Part shown: positions 41,446 to 51,754 of the stretch, one piece after another | Layout of the letters: each line of letters opens with the position of its first letter | How positions within the stretch are numbered: position 1 is the stretch's first letter | Source: Methylobacterium planeticum | Lineage (GTDB): Bacteria > Pseudomonadota > Alphaproteobacteria > Rhizobiales > Beijerinckiaceae | Length of the DNA stretch: 64,000 nt | NCBI RefSeq assembly: GCF_008806345.1 | Contig: NZ_VZZJ01000001.1 | Coordinates: 248,001-312,000 of the forward strand | Direction: 5' to 3' | Notes under the pieces: model-generated | The model's input: only the letters and a program-made list of their open reading frames with translations | What the model was told of the DNA's origin: nothing | The model's database searches: none | Made by a program: the position numbers and the translations under genes

Positions 41446-43035
41446 ATGAGCGAGCAACGTCCCATTCTGACGACCCGCCAGGGCCATCCGGTCCGCGACA
41501 ACCAGAGCACGCGCACGGTCGGCGAGCGGGGCCCCGCGACGCTCGAGAATTACCAGTTCATCGAGAAGATCACCCATTTCGATCGCGAGCGGATCCCCGA
41601 GCGCGTCGTGCATGCCCGCGGCGCCGGGGCGCACGGCTATTTCGAGGCCTATGGCAAGATCGGCAACGAGCCCGCCGCGAAGTACACCCGGGCCCGCGTC
41701 CTGAACGAGACCGGCGTGAAGACGCCGATGTTCGTGCGCTTCTCCACCGTGGCGGGTGCCAAGGAGAGCCCCGAGACGGCGCGCGACCCGCGCGGCTTCG
41801 CGGTGAAGTTCAAGACCGTCGACGGCAACTGGGATCTGGTTGGCAACAACCTCAAGGTGTTCTTCATCCGCGACGCGATCAAGTTCCCCGACATGATCCA
41901 CGCGTTCAAGCCGGATCCGGTGACGAACCGCCAGGAGGCGTGGCGCTTCTTCGACTTCGTGGCGCAGCACCCCGAGTCGATCCACATGGTGACGCACCTC
42001 AAGTCCCCGTGGGGCATCCCGGCGAACTACCGCGAGATGGAGGGCTCGGGCGTCAACACCTACAAGCTCGTCAACGACCAGGGCGAGGCGGTCCTCTGCA
42101 AGTTCCACTGGGAGCCGAAGCAGGGCGTGCGCAACCTGACCTCGGGCGAGGCCGAGGCGATCCAGGCCAAGAACGTCGGCCATGCCACCCAGGATCTCTA
42201 CGACAACATCAATGCCGGCAATTTTCCCGAATGGGAGTTCTGCGTGCAGATCATGCCGGACGGCCCGAACGAGCACCTTTCGTTCGATCCCCTCGACGAC
42301 ACGAAGCTGTGGCCGGTCGACCAGTTCCCCCTGCTGCCCGTCGGCCGCATGGTGCTCGACCGGGTGCCCGACAACTTCTTCGCGGATGTCGAGCAATCGG
42401 CGTTCGGCACGGGCGTGCTCGTCGACGGGATCGACTTCTCGGACGACAAGATGCTCCAGGGGCGCACGCTGTCCTACTCCGACACGCAGCGCTATCGCGT
42501 CGGCGCCAACTACCTGCAGCTGCCGATCAACGCGCCCCAGCCCGGCGTGAAGGTCTACTCGAACCAGCGCGACGGCCAGATGACCTACGGCGTCGACGGG
42601 ACGGGTCCGAACCGGCACATCAACTATGAGCCGTCCACGCTCGCCGAGGGCCTGCGCGAGGCACCGAAGCCCGCGAAGGACTATCACCAGCCGGTCGAGG
42701 GCAGGCTCGGTCGCTACCAGACGAGCCGCACCGAGGACGACTACACCCAGGCCGGCCTTCGCTACCGCTCGTTCCAGGATTGGGAGCGCGAGGACCTGAT
42801 CGCCAATCTCGTCGCCGACATGAAGGAATGCCCGGAGCCGATCCAGCTGCGGATGGTCTGGCACTTCTGGCACGCGGACGAGGATTACGGCCGCCGGGTC
42901 GCCGAGGGTGCGGGCATCGATCTCGAGAAGGCCAAGGCCCTGGCGCCGCTGCCGGGCCGGGCCGCACCGGGCAAGCGCCTGGCCGCGGAGACCTACACCG
43001 ACGGCTCGAACGCCCACCGCGTCGCCGCCGAGTAA
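41446..43035 (+). CDS. katA: Monofunctional haem catalase
   Basis: 529 residues. The distal His is in [17 protein letters not shown], the catalytic Asn in [20 protein letters not shown], and the proximal Tyr haem ligand in [48 protein letters not shown] is family-conserved. Decomposes H2O2. The ATG at 41446 follows AGAGAGGCGAG. It is expected to be OxyR-controlled. A strong terminator follows. In M. extorquens AM1 the katA linked to ccr is elsewhere; here katA is 14 kb from ccr. Confidence 0.95.
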   Translation: MSEQRPILTTRQGHPVRDNQSTRTVGERGPATLENYQFIEKITHFDRERIPERVVHARGAGAHGYFEAYGKIGNEPAAKYTRARVLNETGVKTPMFVRFSTVAGAKESPETARDPRGFAVKFKTVDGNWDLVGNNLKVFFIRDAIKFPDMIHAFKPDPVTNRQEAWRFFDFVAQHPESIHMVTHLKSPWGIPANYREMEGSGVNTYKLVNDQGEAVLCKFHWEPKQGVRNLTSGEAEAIQAKNVGHATQDLYDNINAGNFPEWEFCVQIMPDGPNEHLSFDPLDDTKLWPVDQFPLLPVGRMVLDRVPDNFFADVEQSAFGTGVLVDGIDFSDDKMLQGRTLSYSDTQRYRVGANYLQLPINAPQPGVKVYSNQRDGQMTYGVDGTGPNRHINYEPSTLAEGLREAPKPAKDYHQPVEGRLGRYQTSRTEDDYTQAGLRYRSFQDWEREDLIANLVADMKECPEPIQLRMVWHFWHADEDYGRRVAEGAGIDLEKAKALAPLPGRAAPGKRLAAETYTDGSNAHRVAAE

Positions 43036-43066
43036 GATCCGGGCCGACGACCCTGAGCCACGAGAG

Positions 43067-43095
43067 GCCCCGCACGGTCACCCGCCGTGCGGGGC
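43067..43095 (+). terminator. Rho-independent terminator after katA
   Basis: 11-bp stem GCCCCGCACGG / CCGTGCGGGGC with a 7-nt loop followed by TTTCTT, 31 nt after the katA stop. Confidence 0.8.
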
Positions 43096-43184
43096 TTTCT
43101 TGTCTGAAGGGCGTGATCCGGACCGAGGCGTGTCCGATCCGGATGCCGCGTCCGACCGCGGCGCCGGCGTCGCGGCGGTCAGCC

Positions 43185-44372
43185 TCATCCGGCGCCGACC
43201 TGCCGGTTTCGGCCGGCACCGAGCCCGCAGAGAACGCCGGCGAGCGCGATGGCGCAGAACAGCACCACCGAGAGCGTCCAGTCGCCGCCGGCTTCGTGGG
43301 CGAGGCCGAATCCGAGGGGGCCGAGCGCGGCGATGCTGTAGCCGATGCCCTGTGCCATCGCGGAGAGCCCGGCGGCGCCCGCGGTGTCGCGGGCGCGCAG
43401 CACGATGATGGTCAATCCGAGCCCGAAGGTGCCGCCGAGGCCGAAGCCGAGCGCGATCGTCAAGGCCCCCACGAACCCGATGGGCGCGTAGACCACGCCG
43501 AGGAATGCCGTGACGGTCAGGAGGATCAGGCCGGTGGCGTAGGCCCGCTGGTCCCCGGCTCTCGCCGCGAAGGTCGGCACCAGAAGGGCGACCGGCGCCT
43601 GCCCGATGCTCATCAGCGAGGCGATGAAGCCGGCATCGAGCGCGCTGAGGCCGCGGCTCTGCAACAGGGCCGGGATCCAGCCGAACATGATGTAGGCGAG
43701 GGAGGATTGCAGTCCCATGAAGCCCGTCACCTGCCAGGCGAGGGGGTCGCGCCAGAGCCAGGCCCGGCGCGGCGACCGGATCGGCGCCGGGGCCGCGGCT
43801 TGTTCCCGCCCGCTGAAGGGTGTCCAGGCGAGGGCCGCGACGAGCGCAGGAATGGCCCAGGCCGCGAGCGGCAGGGCCCAGCCCGCTCCGAGCGCGTCCT
43901 GCAGCGGCACGGTCAAGCCGGCCCCCGCCGCGGCGCCGAGGCACAGGACCATGGTGTAGAGCCCCGTCATCAGGCCCGCGTGCCGGGGAAAATCGCGCTT
44001 GACGAGGCCGGGAAGCAGCACGCCGGCGAGGCCGATCCCGGCGGCCGAGAGGCAGGCACCGAAGAACAGCGGCCCGATCCCGCCGATCGCCCGGCTGGCC
44101 AGGCCCGCTGCGACGATGACGATCGCCAGGAGGATGCCGCGATTGACCCCGAGGCGCCGGATGGCTGCGGGCCCGGTGGCGCTGGCGAGACCGAGAAACA
44201 GGACCGGCAGCGTCGTCAGGACGGCGGCGCCGGACGCGCTCAGGCCCGTATCGGCGCGGATCGCCGTGAGCAGCGGACCGACGGTGGTGAGGGCGGGCCG
44301 CAGGTTGAACGCCACCAGCATCACGCCGAGACCGACCAGGACCGGGGCCGACGCGCCCGTCCTCGCGCTCAC
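43185..44372 (-). CDS. CynX/NimT-family MFS transporter
   Basis: 395 residues, 12 helices. LGVMLVAFNLRPALTTVGPLL near the N-terminus and SGAAVLTTLPVLFLGLASATGP are CynX/NimT signatures. The substrate is not predictable (cyanate or 2-nitroimidazole in named members). The GTG at 44372 overlaps the lnt stop by GTGA, so it is coupled to lnt. It appears inserted at the end of a conserved miaB-phoH-ybeY-corC-lnt cluster. Confidence 0.83.
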   Translation of the reverse strand: MSARTGASAPVLVGLGVMLVAFNLRPALTTVGPLLTAIRADTGLSASGAAVLTTLPVLFLGLASATGPAAIRRLGVNRGILLAIVIVAAGLASRAIGGIGPLFFGACLSAAGIGLAGVLLPGLVKRDFPRHAGLMTGLYTMVLCLGAAAGAGLTVPLQDALGAGWALPLAAWAIPALVAALAWTPFSGREQAAAPAPIRSPRRAWLWRDPLAWQVTGFMGLQSSLAYIMFGWIPALLQSRGLSALDAGFIASLMSIGQAPVALLVPTFAARAGDQRAYATGLILLTVTAFLGVVYAPIGFVGALTIALGFGLGGTFGLGLTIIVLRARDTAGAAGLSAMAQGIGYSIAALGPLGFGLAHEAGGDWTLSVVLFCAIALAGVLCGLGAGRNRQVGAG

Positions 44373-46033
44373 GCCCGCCGCCACGCGCCGAGCGCGCAGA
44401 GGAGGGCGGCCGTCAGCATGGCCAGGAAGGGCCAGTCTCCGAAGCGGGCGTAAAGGGTCGGCGCGTCGATGCTGGCCGGAAGATCGGCGTCGAGCACCGC
44501 CTCCTCGTTGAGAGGCAGGCTCGCGGTGACGCGTCCGTAGGCGTCGATGATCGCGGAGATGCCGGTATTGGCATCCCGCACGAGGGGCAGGCCCTCTTCC
44601 ACGGCGCGCAGCCGCGCCTGCGCGAGGTGCTGGCGCGGACCGGGCGTGTCGCCGAACCACGCATCGTTCGTGACGTTCAGGATCAGGCCGGGCCGCATCG
44701 ACACGCCGGAGGGCACGATCGCGCCGGGAAAGATCGCCTCGTAGCAGATCGTCGCGGCCGCGGGCGGTAGCCCCGGCACGTCGAGGATGCGCTGCCCGGC
44801 ACGGCTGCCCGCGGAGAACCCTCCGGGGATCGACACGAACTGGCGCAGGCCGACCGCGCGCAGCAGGGCATCGAGGGGCGCCGGCAGGTACTCACCGAAC
44901 GGGACGAGATGGACCTTGTCGTACGTGTCGGAGATCCGGTTCGGCGGCTCGATCGTCATGATCGCGTTGAAGTAGCGCAGGCGCTCCCCGGGCAGCGGCT
45001 CCTCCGCGCGCGCGGCCCCGGTGATGAGCCGCTGGCCCGATTGGAGCGACCCCGCAACCCTGGCCAGGGAGGCCGGATCCCGTTGGATCAGGAAGGGAAA
45101 GGCGGATTCCGGCCAGATGATGTGGGTCGGCGCCGGCCCACCGAGGGGCGGCCGCTGGCTCAACTCGATGTAGCGGTCGACGATGTCCTCGCGGTTCTCC
45201 GGTCGGAACTTGGCATCCTGCGGCAGGTTCGGCTGAACCAAGCGCAGCCGCACGCCCGCGACCGCCTTGTCGTGGGCGACCGGTATCCGGTTCGCGCCGA
45301 AGAGCGCCAGGCTCCCGAGGATGACGGCCGCCACGCCGCTCGGACCGAAACGCCCGAGCGCGCTCGTGCCGGTGGCCAGCGTCGCGGGGGCGGCGCAGAC
45401 GAGGATTGCGACGAGGGTGAGACCGTAGAGCCCGACGAGACAGGCCGATTGGGTGAGCCACAGGTTCTGCCCGAGCGCCATCCCGAGCGTGTTCCAGGGG
45501 AAGCCCGTGAACAGATGCCCGCGCAGCCACTCGGCCCCGGCAAGGCCGACGGCGAGGCCGCAGATCCGTCCGGCGCCCGGCGACCACAGCAGGCGGGCGC
45601 CGGCAAAGCCCACAGCGTAGAACGAGGCGAGGGCGGCCGGCAGGCCAACGACCCCGAGGGGAAGGGCCCATGCGAACTCGTCCGCCTCGACCAGGAAGGC
45701 GGATCCGAGCCACCACAGGCCGGCGGTCAGGTAGCCGAAGCCCCAGGCCCAGCCGACCATTGCGCAGGGCAGCAGCGTCTGCCGGAGGCGCGCGCGGCTC
45801 GCGGCGGCGCCGTCCATGAGCCAGACGGCGACGCTCAGCGACAGGACGAGGGCCGGCAGCATCCCGAAGGGCGGCATCGCCAGCGCCCCGAGGGCGCCGG
45901 CCAGGAACGCGACGATCAGGCGCCGCCAGCCCCGGAGCGCCGCGAACCAGCCACTGAGGCGCAGCGGCGCTCCCTCCGACCCGCTGCCCCGACGAGGCAC
46001 CGAGCGGAGGTGGACGTCCTGGGCCGACGTCAC
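44369..46033 (-). CDS. lnt: Apolipoprotein N-acyltransferase
   Basis: 554 residues. An N-terminal block of 7-8 membrane helices (~25-235) is followed by a periplasmic nitrilase domain with the catalytic triad: Glu in IWPESAFPF, Lys in DKVHLVPFGEYLP, Cys in ATICYEAIFPG. Adds the third acyl chain to outer-membrane lipoproteins. Overlaps the upstream corC-like gene by ATGA (46030-46033). Confidence 0.95.
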   Translation of the reverse strand: MTSAQDVHLRSVPRRGSGSEGAPLRLSGWFAALRGWRRLIVAFLAGALGALAMPPFGMLPALVLSLSVAVWLMDGAAASRARLRQTLLPCAMVGWAWGFGYLTAGLWWLGSAFLVEADEFAWALPLGVVGLPAALASFYAVGFAGARLLWSPGAGRICGLAVGLAGAEWLRGHLFTGFPWNTLGMALGQNLWLTQSACLVGLYGLTLVAILVCAAPATLATGTSALGRFGPSGVAAVILGSLALFGANRIPVAHDKAVAGVRLRLVQPNLPQDAKFRPENREDIVDRYIELSQRPPLGGPAPTHIIWPESAFPFLIQRDPASLARVAGSLQSGQRLITGAARAEEPLPGERLRYFNAIMTIEPPNRISDTYDKVHLVPFGEYLPAPLDALLRAVGLRQFVSIPGGFSAGSRAGQRILDVPGLPPAAATICYEAIFPGAIVPSGVSMRPGLILNVTNDAWFGDTPGPRQHLAQARLRAVEEGLPLVRDANTGISAIIDAYGRVTASLPLNEEAVLDADLPASIDAPTLYARFGDWPFLAMLTAALLCALGAWRRA

Positions 46034-47175
46034 GGGCCCTGCGTCTCGGCGGATGCCGCGCTGGCCGCCTTCGGGGGCGGCAATGCCAACGGGACCAGAG
46101 CCGCGATCTTGGCAGGTCCCCGATGCAGGCGCAGCCGCTTGAGGCGGCGCGGATCGGCATCCAGCACCTCGAATTCGAGGTCACCGGGCCCGGCGATCAG
46201 CTCACCCCGCGAGGGCACGCGGCCTGCGAGGGTCACGATCATGCCGCCGATCGTATCGATCTCCTCGGCCATCTCACCGACGGCGGCGACGAGGTCGACG
46301 CCCGTGGCCTCGGACACTTCGGCGAGGCCGGCGCGGGCATCGGCCACGAAGATTTCGGCGTCGCCCTCGACCCGTTGGACGAGACGTCCCTCGGCCACGT
46401 CGTGCTCGTCCTCGATGTCGCCGACCACCATCTCGATGAGGTCCTCGATCGAGATCAGGCCGTCGGTCCCGCCATACTCGTCGATGACGAGGGCCATGTG
46501 GGTCCGGGTCGCCTGCATCCGCACCAGAAGATCGATCGCCGGCATCGAGGGCGGCACGAACAGGACCGGTCGCTGGATGCGCGTGGCCGCGAGGGTCGCG
46601 GACAGGTCGACATTGCCGAGATTGAGGGCACGGAGCGCCCGGGCGGGGCTGCGGCGCGCGCGCGGGGCGGGCGGCGGACCCGCGCCCGGCTCGCCGGTAT
46701 CCAGGGCAGGCTGGGCCGCCGCGCCGTTGGCGGACCGGCGGCTGCCCGCCTCGGCCTTGGCGGCGATGTGATCGACGAAGTCGCGGATGTGGACCATGCC
46801 GCGCGGATCGTCGAGGGTCTCGCCGTAGACCGGCAGTCGGGAATGGCCCGCGGTGCGGAAGAGCTTGAGCAGATCGCCGAGGGACGTCTCGATCGAGACC
46901 GCCACGATGTCCGCCCGGGGGATCATCACGTCGTCGACGCGCACCTTGTGCAGTCCGAGCACGTTCTTGAGCATGGCACGCTCAAGGGGGGAGAACGCGT
47001 TCTCGCCGGAATCGGGATCGGCCAGCGCGTCCTCGATGTCGTCGCGAAGGGAATCACGCGGTTTCAGGTGAAGGGCTTGAAGCAGACGGTCGTACCAGGG
47101 CTCACGGGCGCCGGTCTCGCCATCCACGGAACTGAGCGCGGCCTGGGCCGCGCCGCGACTTCGATCGTTCGTCAT
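46030..47175 (-). CDS. CorC/TlyC-family CBS-domain protein
   Basis: 381 residues. Two CBS domains (~60-220, starting with VRVDDVMIPRADIVAV and containing EYGGTDGLISIEDLIEMVVGDIEDEHD) are followed by a CorC_HlyC transporter-associated domain (~275-360). There is no DUF21 membrane domain, as in E. coli CorC. An unusual Ala/Arg-rich insert (~135-170) sits between the CBS repeats. Usually linked to ybeY and lnt; called hemolysin-like but its role is probably in ion homeostasis. Confidence 0.88.
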   Translation of the reverse strand: MTNDRSRGAAQAALSSVDGETGAREPWYDRLLQALHLKPRDSLRDDIEDALADPDSGENAFSPLERAMLKNVLGLHKVRVDDVMIPRADIVAVSIETSLGDLLKLFRTAGHSRLPVYGETLDDPRGMVHIRDFVDHIAAKAEAGSRRSANGAAAQPALDTGEPGAGPPPAPRARRSPARALRALNLGNVDLSATLAATRIQRPVLFVPPSMPAIDLLVRMQATRTHMALVIDEYGGTDGLISIEDLIEMVVGDIEDEHDVAEGRLVQRVEGDAEIFVADARAGLAEVSEATGVDLVAAVGEMAEEIDTIGGMIVTLAGRVPSRGELIAGPGDLEFEVLDADPRRLKRLRLHRGPAKIAALVPLALPPPKAASAASAETQGP

Positions 47176-47232
47176 GTCTCTCGGATCTGGGATATCGGGC
47201 AGGTCAGCGGGCAGGACTGCCGGGGTCGCCGA

Positions 47233-47724
47233 TCAATCGCCGTAGGGGTCGGGGACGCCGAGCGTGCGCAGCGCCGCGACCTCGAGCGCTTCCATCGCGT
47301 CGGCCTCGGCCTCGCCGGTCTCGTGATCCTGGCCGAGAAGATGCAGCGTGCCATGAACGAGAAGATGGGCGAGGTGATCGGCGAGGGGTTTCGACTGTTC
47401 GCCACTCTCGCGCAGCATCGTGTCATACGCAAGGACGACATCGCCCAAGGGGACCGGCGCCCCGTCAGGAACGGGCTGCGCAGCGGCCGGAAACGACAGC
47501 ACGTTGGTCGGCTTGTCCTTGCCGCGCCACGTGCGGTTCAGCGCCTGCACGACCGAATCATCGGTGAGGACGACGCTCACCTCCACGGGCCATGCGGGTG
47601 CGTTCGGTGCGATCGCGACCCCGGCTTCCACGGCACGCGCCACGAAGGCGTCGAGGTCCGGGGCGACGCCGTTCCAGCGATCGTCCTCCAGGGCGACGTC
47701 GATCTCGATGTCCGGCATCGTCAC
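47233..47724 (-). CDS. ybeY: Endoribonuclease YbeY
   Basis: 163 residues. The zinc-binding motif HGTLHLLGQDH is intact, and RGKDKPTNVLSFP is the family signature. A metalloendonuclease in 16S rRNA 3'-end maturation and ribosome quality control. Its ATG overlaps the phoH stop by 4 nt; corC-like follows after 57 bp. Confidence 0.95.
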   Translation of the reverse strand: MTMPDIEIDVALEDDRWNGVAPDLDAFVARAVEAGVAIAPNAPAWPVEVSVVLTDDSVVQALNRTWRGKDKPTNVLSFPAAAQPVPDGAPVPLGDVVLAYDTMLRESGEQSKPLADHLAHLLVHGTLHLLGQDHETGEAEADAMEALEVAALRTLGVPDPYGD

Positions 47725-48830
47725 GCGAGCGGACGACGGCGCGGGTTGGGGTTGCGATCGGCCTCGGATTCGCCGTGGGAGGCGCGCTCGTAGGCGGTGA
47801 CGATGCGGCGCACGAGATCGTGGCGGACGACATCGACGTCCTTGAACGTGATGCGGCCGATGCCCTCGACGCCGTCGAGCACGTTCACGGCCTCCACGAG
47901 ACCCGATCGCTGCCCCGGCGGCAGGTCGATCTGGCTGGGATCGCCCGTGACGATCATCCGGGAATTCTCGCCCAGGCGCGTCAGAAACATCTTCATCTGC
48001 ATGGATGTGGTGTTCTGCGCCTCGTCGAGCAACACGACGGCGTTGGTCAGCGTGCGACCGCGCATGAAGGCCAGCGGGGCGATCTCGATGATGCCGGTCT
48101 GCAACCCGCGGTCGACATGACGGGCCTCCATAAAGTCGTAGAGCGCGTCGTAGATCGGGCGCAGATACGGGTCGACCTTGTCCCGCATGTCGCCCGGCAG
48201 GAAGCCGAGCCGCTCGCCGGCCTCGACGGCCGGACGCGACAGGATGAGGCGTTCGGCGTGGCCCTGCTCCAGCAGCGAGACCGCGTGGCCGACGGCGAGC
48301 CAGGTCTTGCCGGTGCCGGCGGGCCCCTCCGCGAAGACGAGCTCGTTCGTGCGCAGCGCCTTGATATAGGCGTCCTGCGCGGCGTTGCGTGCCCGAACGG
48401 CGCCGCGCCGCCGGGTCGCGATCTGGTCGAAATGGGGTCGATCCGGCTCGGCGGCGATCTCGGCCGACGGGAAGAGGTTGCCCTGGAGCGTGGTCTCCTG
48501 GATCGCCCCGTCGACGTCGCCGAGGGTCAGGGTGCCGCCACCGGTCTTCACCCGCGCGTAGAGCCGCTCGAAGACGCGCCGCGCCTTCTCGGCGGCGTCC
48601 GGCGGCCCCTTGACCACGAGGTGATTGCCGAGTGCGGTGGCGGTGACCTCGAGCTTGCGCTCGATATGCGCGACGTTCTGGTCGTACTGACCGAACACGA
48701 GGCTCGCGAGCCGGTTGTCGTCGAAGGTCAGCGAGACCTCCACCGTCTCGGTGATCTCGCCGGTCCTGGCGGCCGGACCACGACCACGCAGGGCTCCGCC
48801 GCGCCCGCTCACGCCATCAGCTGGTGACAC
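47721..48830 (-). CDS. phoH: PhoH-like ATPase
   Basis: 369 residues. An N-terminal KH-like region (~25-100) precedes a PhoH P-loop domain with GPAGTGKTWLAVG, VVLLDEAQNTT and VTGDPSQIDLP. PhoH (YbeZ) partners YbeY in RNA metabolism and is an RNA-binding NTPase. GTG start at 48830; a downstream GTG at 48812 is possible. It lies 38 bp after miaB in the same direction. Confidence 0.92.
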   Translation of the reverse strand: MSPADGVSGRGGALRGRGPAARTGEITETVEVSLTFDDNRLASLVFGQYDQNVAHIERKLEVTATALGNHLVVKGPPDAAEKARRVFERLYARVKTGGGTLTLGDVDGAIQETTLQGNLFPSAEIAAEPDRPHFDQIATRRRGAVRARNAAQDAYIKALRTNELVFAEGPAGTGKTWLAVGHAVSLLEQGHAERLILSRPAVEAGERLGFLPGDMRDKVDPYLRPIYDALYDFMEARHVDRGLQTGIIEIAPLAFMRGRTLTNAVVLLDEAQNTTSMQMKMFLTRLGENSRMIVTGDPSQIDLPPGQRSGLVEAVNVLDGVEGIGRITFKDVDVVRHDLVRRIVTAYERASHGESEADRNPNPRRRPLA

Positions 48831-48868
48831 TCAGGGTCCCTTCGGGCTGGAGAACCGATCCCGCCACG

Positions 48869-50206
48869 TCAGGCGGCTGCAACCTGCGGAAGCATCTCGC
48901 CGAAGAGGCTGTTCGCCCCCGCCTCGACGATCCGCACCGGGACGAGGCTGCCGATGGTGGAAGCCGGAGCATCGAACTGGACCGCGAGCATGTGCGGCGT
49001 CTTGCCGGTCACCTGACCCGGACGGCGGCCCGGCTTCTCGACCAGAACCTCGGCGACCCGGCCCGCGGCCGCACGCTGGTAGGCGTGGCGCTGAGCGTCG
49101 AGACGGGCCTGCAGGGCGGCCAGACGCTCGCTCTTCACGCCCTCCGGAACCGCATCCGCGCGCTCGGCGGCCGGCGTGCCGGGGCGCGGGCTGTACTTGA
49201 ACGAGAACGCGCTCTGGAACCCGATCTCGGCGACGAGGCGCATCGTCTCCTCGAACTCGGCATCGGTCTCGCCCGGGAAGCCGACGATGAAGTCCGACGA
49301 CAGGGCGATGTCGGGGCGCGCCGTGCGGATGCGTTCGATCAGCCGGCGATACTGATCCCCCGTATGCTTGCGGTTCATCGCCCCGAGCACGCGGTCCGAG
49401 CCCGACTGGACCGGCAGGTGGAGATAGGGCATCAGGGCGGGGATCTCGGCATGCGCCGCGATCAGGTCGTCGCCCATGTCGTTGGGGTGGCTCGTGGTGT
49501 AGCGGATGCGCGCGAGGCCCGGAATGCCCGCGACGGCGCGCATCAGGTCCGGGAGGGTCGCGGCCACGCCGGCCGGGCCCGCGCCGTGATAGGCATTGAC
49601 GTTCTGGCCGATCAGCGTCAGCTCGCGCACGCCCGCCTCGGCGAGCTTCTCCGCCTCCGCCACGACCGCCGCGACGGAGCGCGAGACCTCGGCACCGCGG
49701 GTATAGGGCACGACGCAGAAGGCGCAGAACTTGTCGCAGCCCTCCTGCACGGTGAGGAATGCCGAGACGCCCTTGTTGCGCCGGGCCGGAAGGTGATCGA
49801 ACTTGTCCTCGATCGGGAATTCGGTGTCGACGACGCGCTTCGCGCGGGATGCGTCGAGAAGCTGCGGCAGCCGGTGGTAGCTCTGCGGTCCGACGACGAC
49901 GTCGACGGCCGGAGCCCGCGCCAGCATCTCGGCGCCCTCCGCCTGCGCCACGCAGCCCGCGACGACGATGCGCGTATCCAGCCCCGCGAGCCGGCGCTCC
50001 CCCTTCAGCACGCGGAGGCGGCCGAGTTCGGAATAGACCTTCTCGGCGGCCTTCTCGCGGATATGGCAGGTGTTGAGGACGACGACATCGGCCTCCTCGA
50101 CCGAGTCCGTCGCGGCGTAGCCCTGCTGCCCGAGGACATCCGCCATGCGGGCGGCGTCGTAGGCGTTCATCTGGCAGCCGTAGGAACGGACGAAGGCTTT
50201 CTTCAA
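48869..50206 (-). CDS. miaB: tRNA-2-methylthio-N6-dimethylallyladenosine synthase MiaB
   Basis: 445 residues. An MTTase N-terminal domain ([13 protein letters not shown] with three conserved Cys) is followed by the radical SAM cluster [15 protein letters not shown] and a TRAM domain at the C-terminus (~375-440). Methylthiolates i6A37 in tRNAs reading UNN codons. Full length. Confidence 0.96.
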   Translation of the reverse strand: MKKAFVRSYGCQMNAYDAARMADVLGQQGYAATDSVEEADVVVLNTCHIREKAAEKVYSELGRLRVLKGERRLAGLDTRIVVAGCVAQAEGAEMLARAPAVDVVVGPQSYHRLPQLLDASRAKRVVDTEFPIEDKFDHLPARRNKGVSAFLTVQEGCDKFCAFCVVPYTRGAEVSRSVAAVVAEAEKLAEAGVRELTLIGQNVNAYHGAGPAGVAATLPDLMRAVAGIPGLARIRYTTSHPNDMGDDLIAAHAEIPALMPYLHLPVQSGSDRVLGAMNRKHTGDQYRRLIERIRTARPDIALSSDFIVGFPGETDAEFEETMRLVAEIGFQSAFSFKYSPRPGTPAAERADAVPEGVKSERLAALQARLDAQRHAYQRAAAGRVAEVLVEKPGRRPGQVTGKTPHMLAVQFDAPASTIGSLVPVRIVEAGANSLFGEMLPQVAAA

Positions 50207-50313
50207 CGGGTCAGGTCCGGGAAGGCCCGGGCGCGGGCCGTGGGCGTGTCGGGTTCAGGCGGCGGCCTCTACCATAGAATTCGTGCCGCGTCGCGGCGGC
50301 ACGTGCGCCGCCG

Positions 50314-51213
50314 TCACACCGCCGGCACGCCCGAACCCGGCATGCCGCCGAGGGACCCGCCCTGCCTGCCCGCCGGGCTGCCCAGACGATGACCGGGCCA
50401 GACCGGCCCTTCCGGCGGGCGCCCGGTCACCGCCTGCTGCATCGCCGCCCGCACCGATGCCTCGGCCAGGGCCGTGGCGACCTTGCGATCCGTTCCGGCC
50501 TCGAACGTGATCGGCGTCCCCCAGATCACGTGCACGTCGACGGGCCCGCGCTGGACGAACAGGGCGAGGTGCGGCGCCAGTTCCATGTCGCCGTACCAGG
50601 CGATCTCCGGGCGCTCGACGCGAACCACCGGCAGGCCGCCGCGGCGCGGATAGGTGATGGCCAGCGGCTGCAGGCGGATGCGTTCGAGGCGGCCCTCCTC
50701 CGCCTGGACCGCCGCGCGGGCCGCGCCGACGAGCGACGAGCGGAAGGGCAGGAGGCGATTGCCGTCCCCCGTGGTGCCCTCGGCGAAGAGCACGATCAGG
50801 TCTCCCTCCGCGAGGCGGTTGCCGACGGTCGCGTTGACGCTCGCGGTCGCCGTCCGGCGCGCGCGGTCGATGAAGACCGTGCGCTGAAGCCGGGCCAGGG
50901 TGCCGACGAGCGGCCAGCCCGCGATCTCGGATTTCGCCACGAAGGACAGCGGGCGCAGGGAGCCGAGGGCGATGATGTCGAGCCACGAGATGTGGTTGGA
51001 CAGGACGAGGGCCGGCTCGCCCGCGGCGGGCGGCGTCCCGCTCTGCGTCACCCGGATCCCGAAGAGCCACAGGAAGGTGCGGTGGAACAGGGTCGGCGCG
51101 TGCGCGGCGAGCCGGCTCCGGCCGAACCTGAGGCTCACCCAGTGCGGGCCGACCAGGATCGCGAACACGAGCAGGCAGAGCGCGAGCCGGATACCGATGC
51201 CGAGGCGGGTCAT
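50314..51213 (-). CDS. plsC: 1-acyl-sn-glycerol-3-phosphate acyltransferase
   Basis: 299 residues. An N-terminal membrane helix (LALCLLVFAILVG), the acyltransferase motif NHISWLD (HX4D), the FIDRAR and LFAEGTTGDGN motifs (glycerol-phosphate binding) and a C-terminal Gly/Pro-rich tail. Makes phosphatidate. It starts 19 bp after rimI; many Rhizobiales carry a fur/mur gene between them, absent here. Confidence 0.92.
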   Translation of the reverse strand: MTRLGIGIRLALCLLVFAILVGPHWVSLRFGRSRLAAHAPTLFHRTFLWLFGIRVTQSGTPPAAGEPALVLSNHISWLDIIALGSLRPLSFVAKSEIAGWPLVGTLARLQRTVFIDRARRTATASVNATVGNRLAEGDLIVLFAEGTTGDGNRLLPFRSSLVGAARAAVQAEEGRLERIRLQPLAITYPRRGGLPVVRVERPEIAWYGDMELAPHLALFVQRGPVDVHVIWGTPITFEAGTDRKVATALAEASVRAAMQQAVTGRPPEGPVWPGHRLGSPAGRQGGSLGGMPGSGVPAV

Positions 51214-51232
51214 CGCGTCGCTCGCCCGAGGC

Positions 51233-51754
51233 TCACGCGAGCGTCGCGCGCATGGTCAGCGCGGTCGCCCGGTTCCCGTCGGCCCGCGTGTAGTAGGCCG
51301 TCCGCTCGCCGACCTGCGCGAAGCCGTGCCGCGCGTAGAGGCGCAGCGCGGGCGTGTTGCCCTCGTCGACCTCGAGATGGACGTGGCGCACGCCCGCATG
51401 CGCGAGGCGGGTCAGGTGCTCGCGCAGGAGACGCCCGCTCAACCCGCCGCCCCGTGCGCCCGGCGCCAGCACGATGGTGAGGATCTCGGCCTCGTCCGCA
51501 ATCCGGCGGGACAGGATGAAGCCCTGCATGGTCCCGGCTCGCCAGAGGGCATGCGCCTCCGTCGAGCGCTCGCACAGCAGCCGCTCGAATTCGTGCGCGT
51601 CCCAGGGCCTGGCGAAGGCCGTCGCGTGGAGGCGCGCGAGGGTGCCGGCGAGGGCGGAATCCCGCAGGGGCGCGACGTAGGGCTCGGGCCCCCAGGCGTC
51701 CCACCAGGCAAGCCACCACTCGAACGGCCAGAAGGGAGAGACCGGACGGCTCAT
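51233..51754 (-). CDS. rimI: Ribosomal-protein-alanine N-acetyltransferase RimI-like (GNAT)
   Basis: 173 residues. GNAT fold with the acetyl-CoA pyrophosphate loop in LAPGARGGGLSGRLL and the C-terminal VHLEVDEGNTPALRLYARHGFAQVGERTAYY. The N-terminus carries an unusual Trp-rich stretch (FWPFEWWLAWWDAW). Overlaps tsaB by 4 nt, the common tsaB-rimI pairing. Ribosomal protein specificity is inferred from context. Confidence 0.9.
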   Translation of the reverse strand: MSRPVSPFWPFEWWLAWWDAWGPEPYVAPLRDSALAGTLARLHATAFARPWDAHEFERLLCERSTEAHALWRAGTMQGFILSRRIADEAEILTIVLAPGARGGGLSGRLLREHLTRLAHAGVRHVHLEVDEGNTPALRLYARHGFAQVGERTAYYTRADGNRATALTMRATLA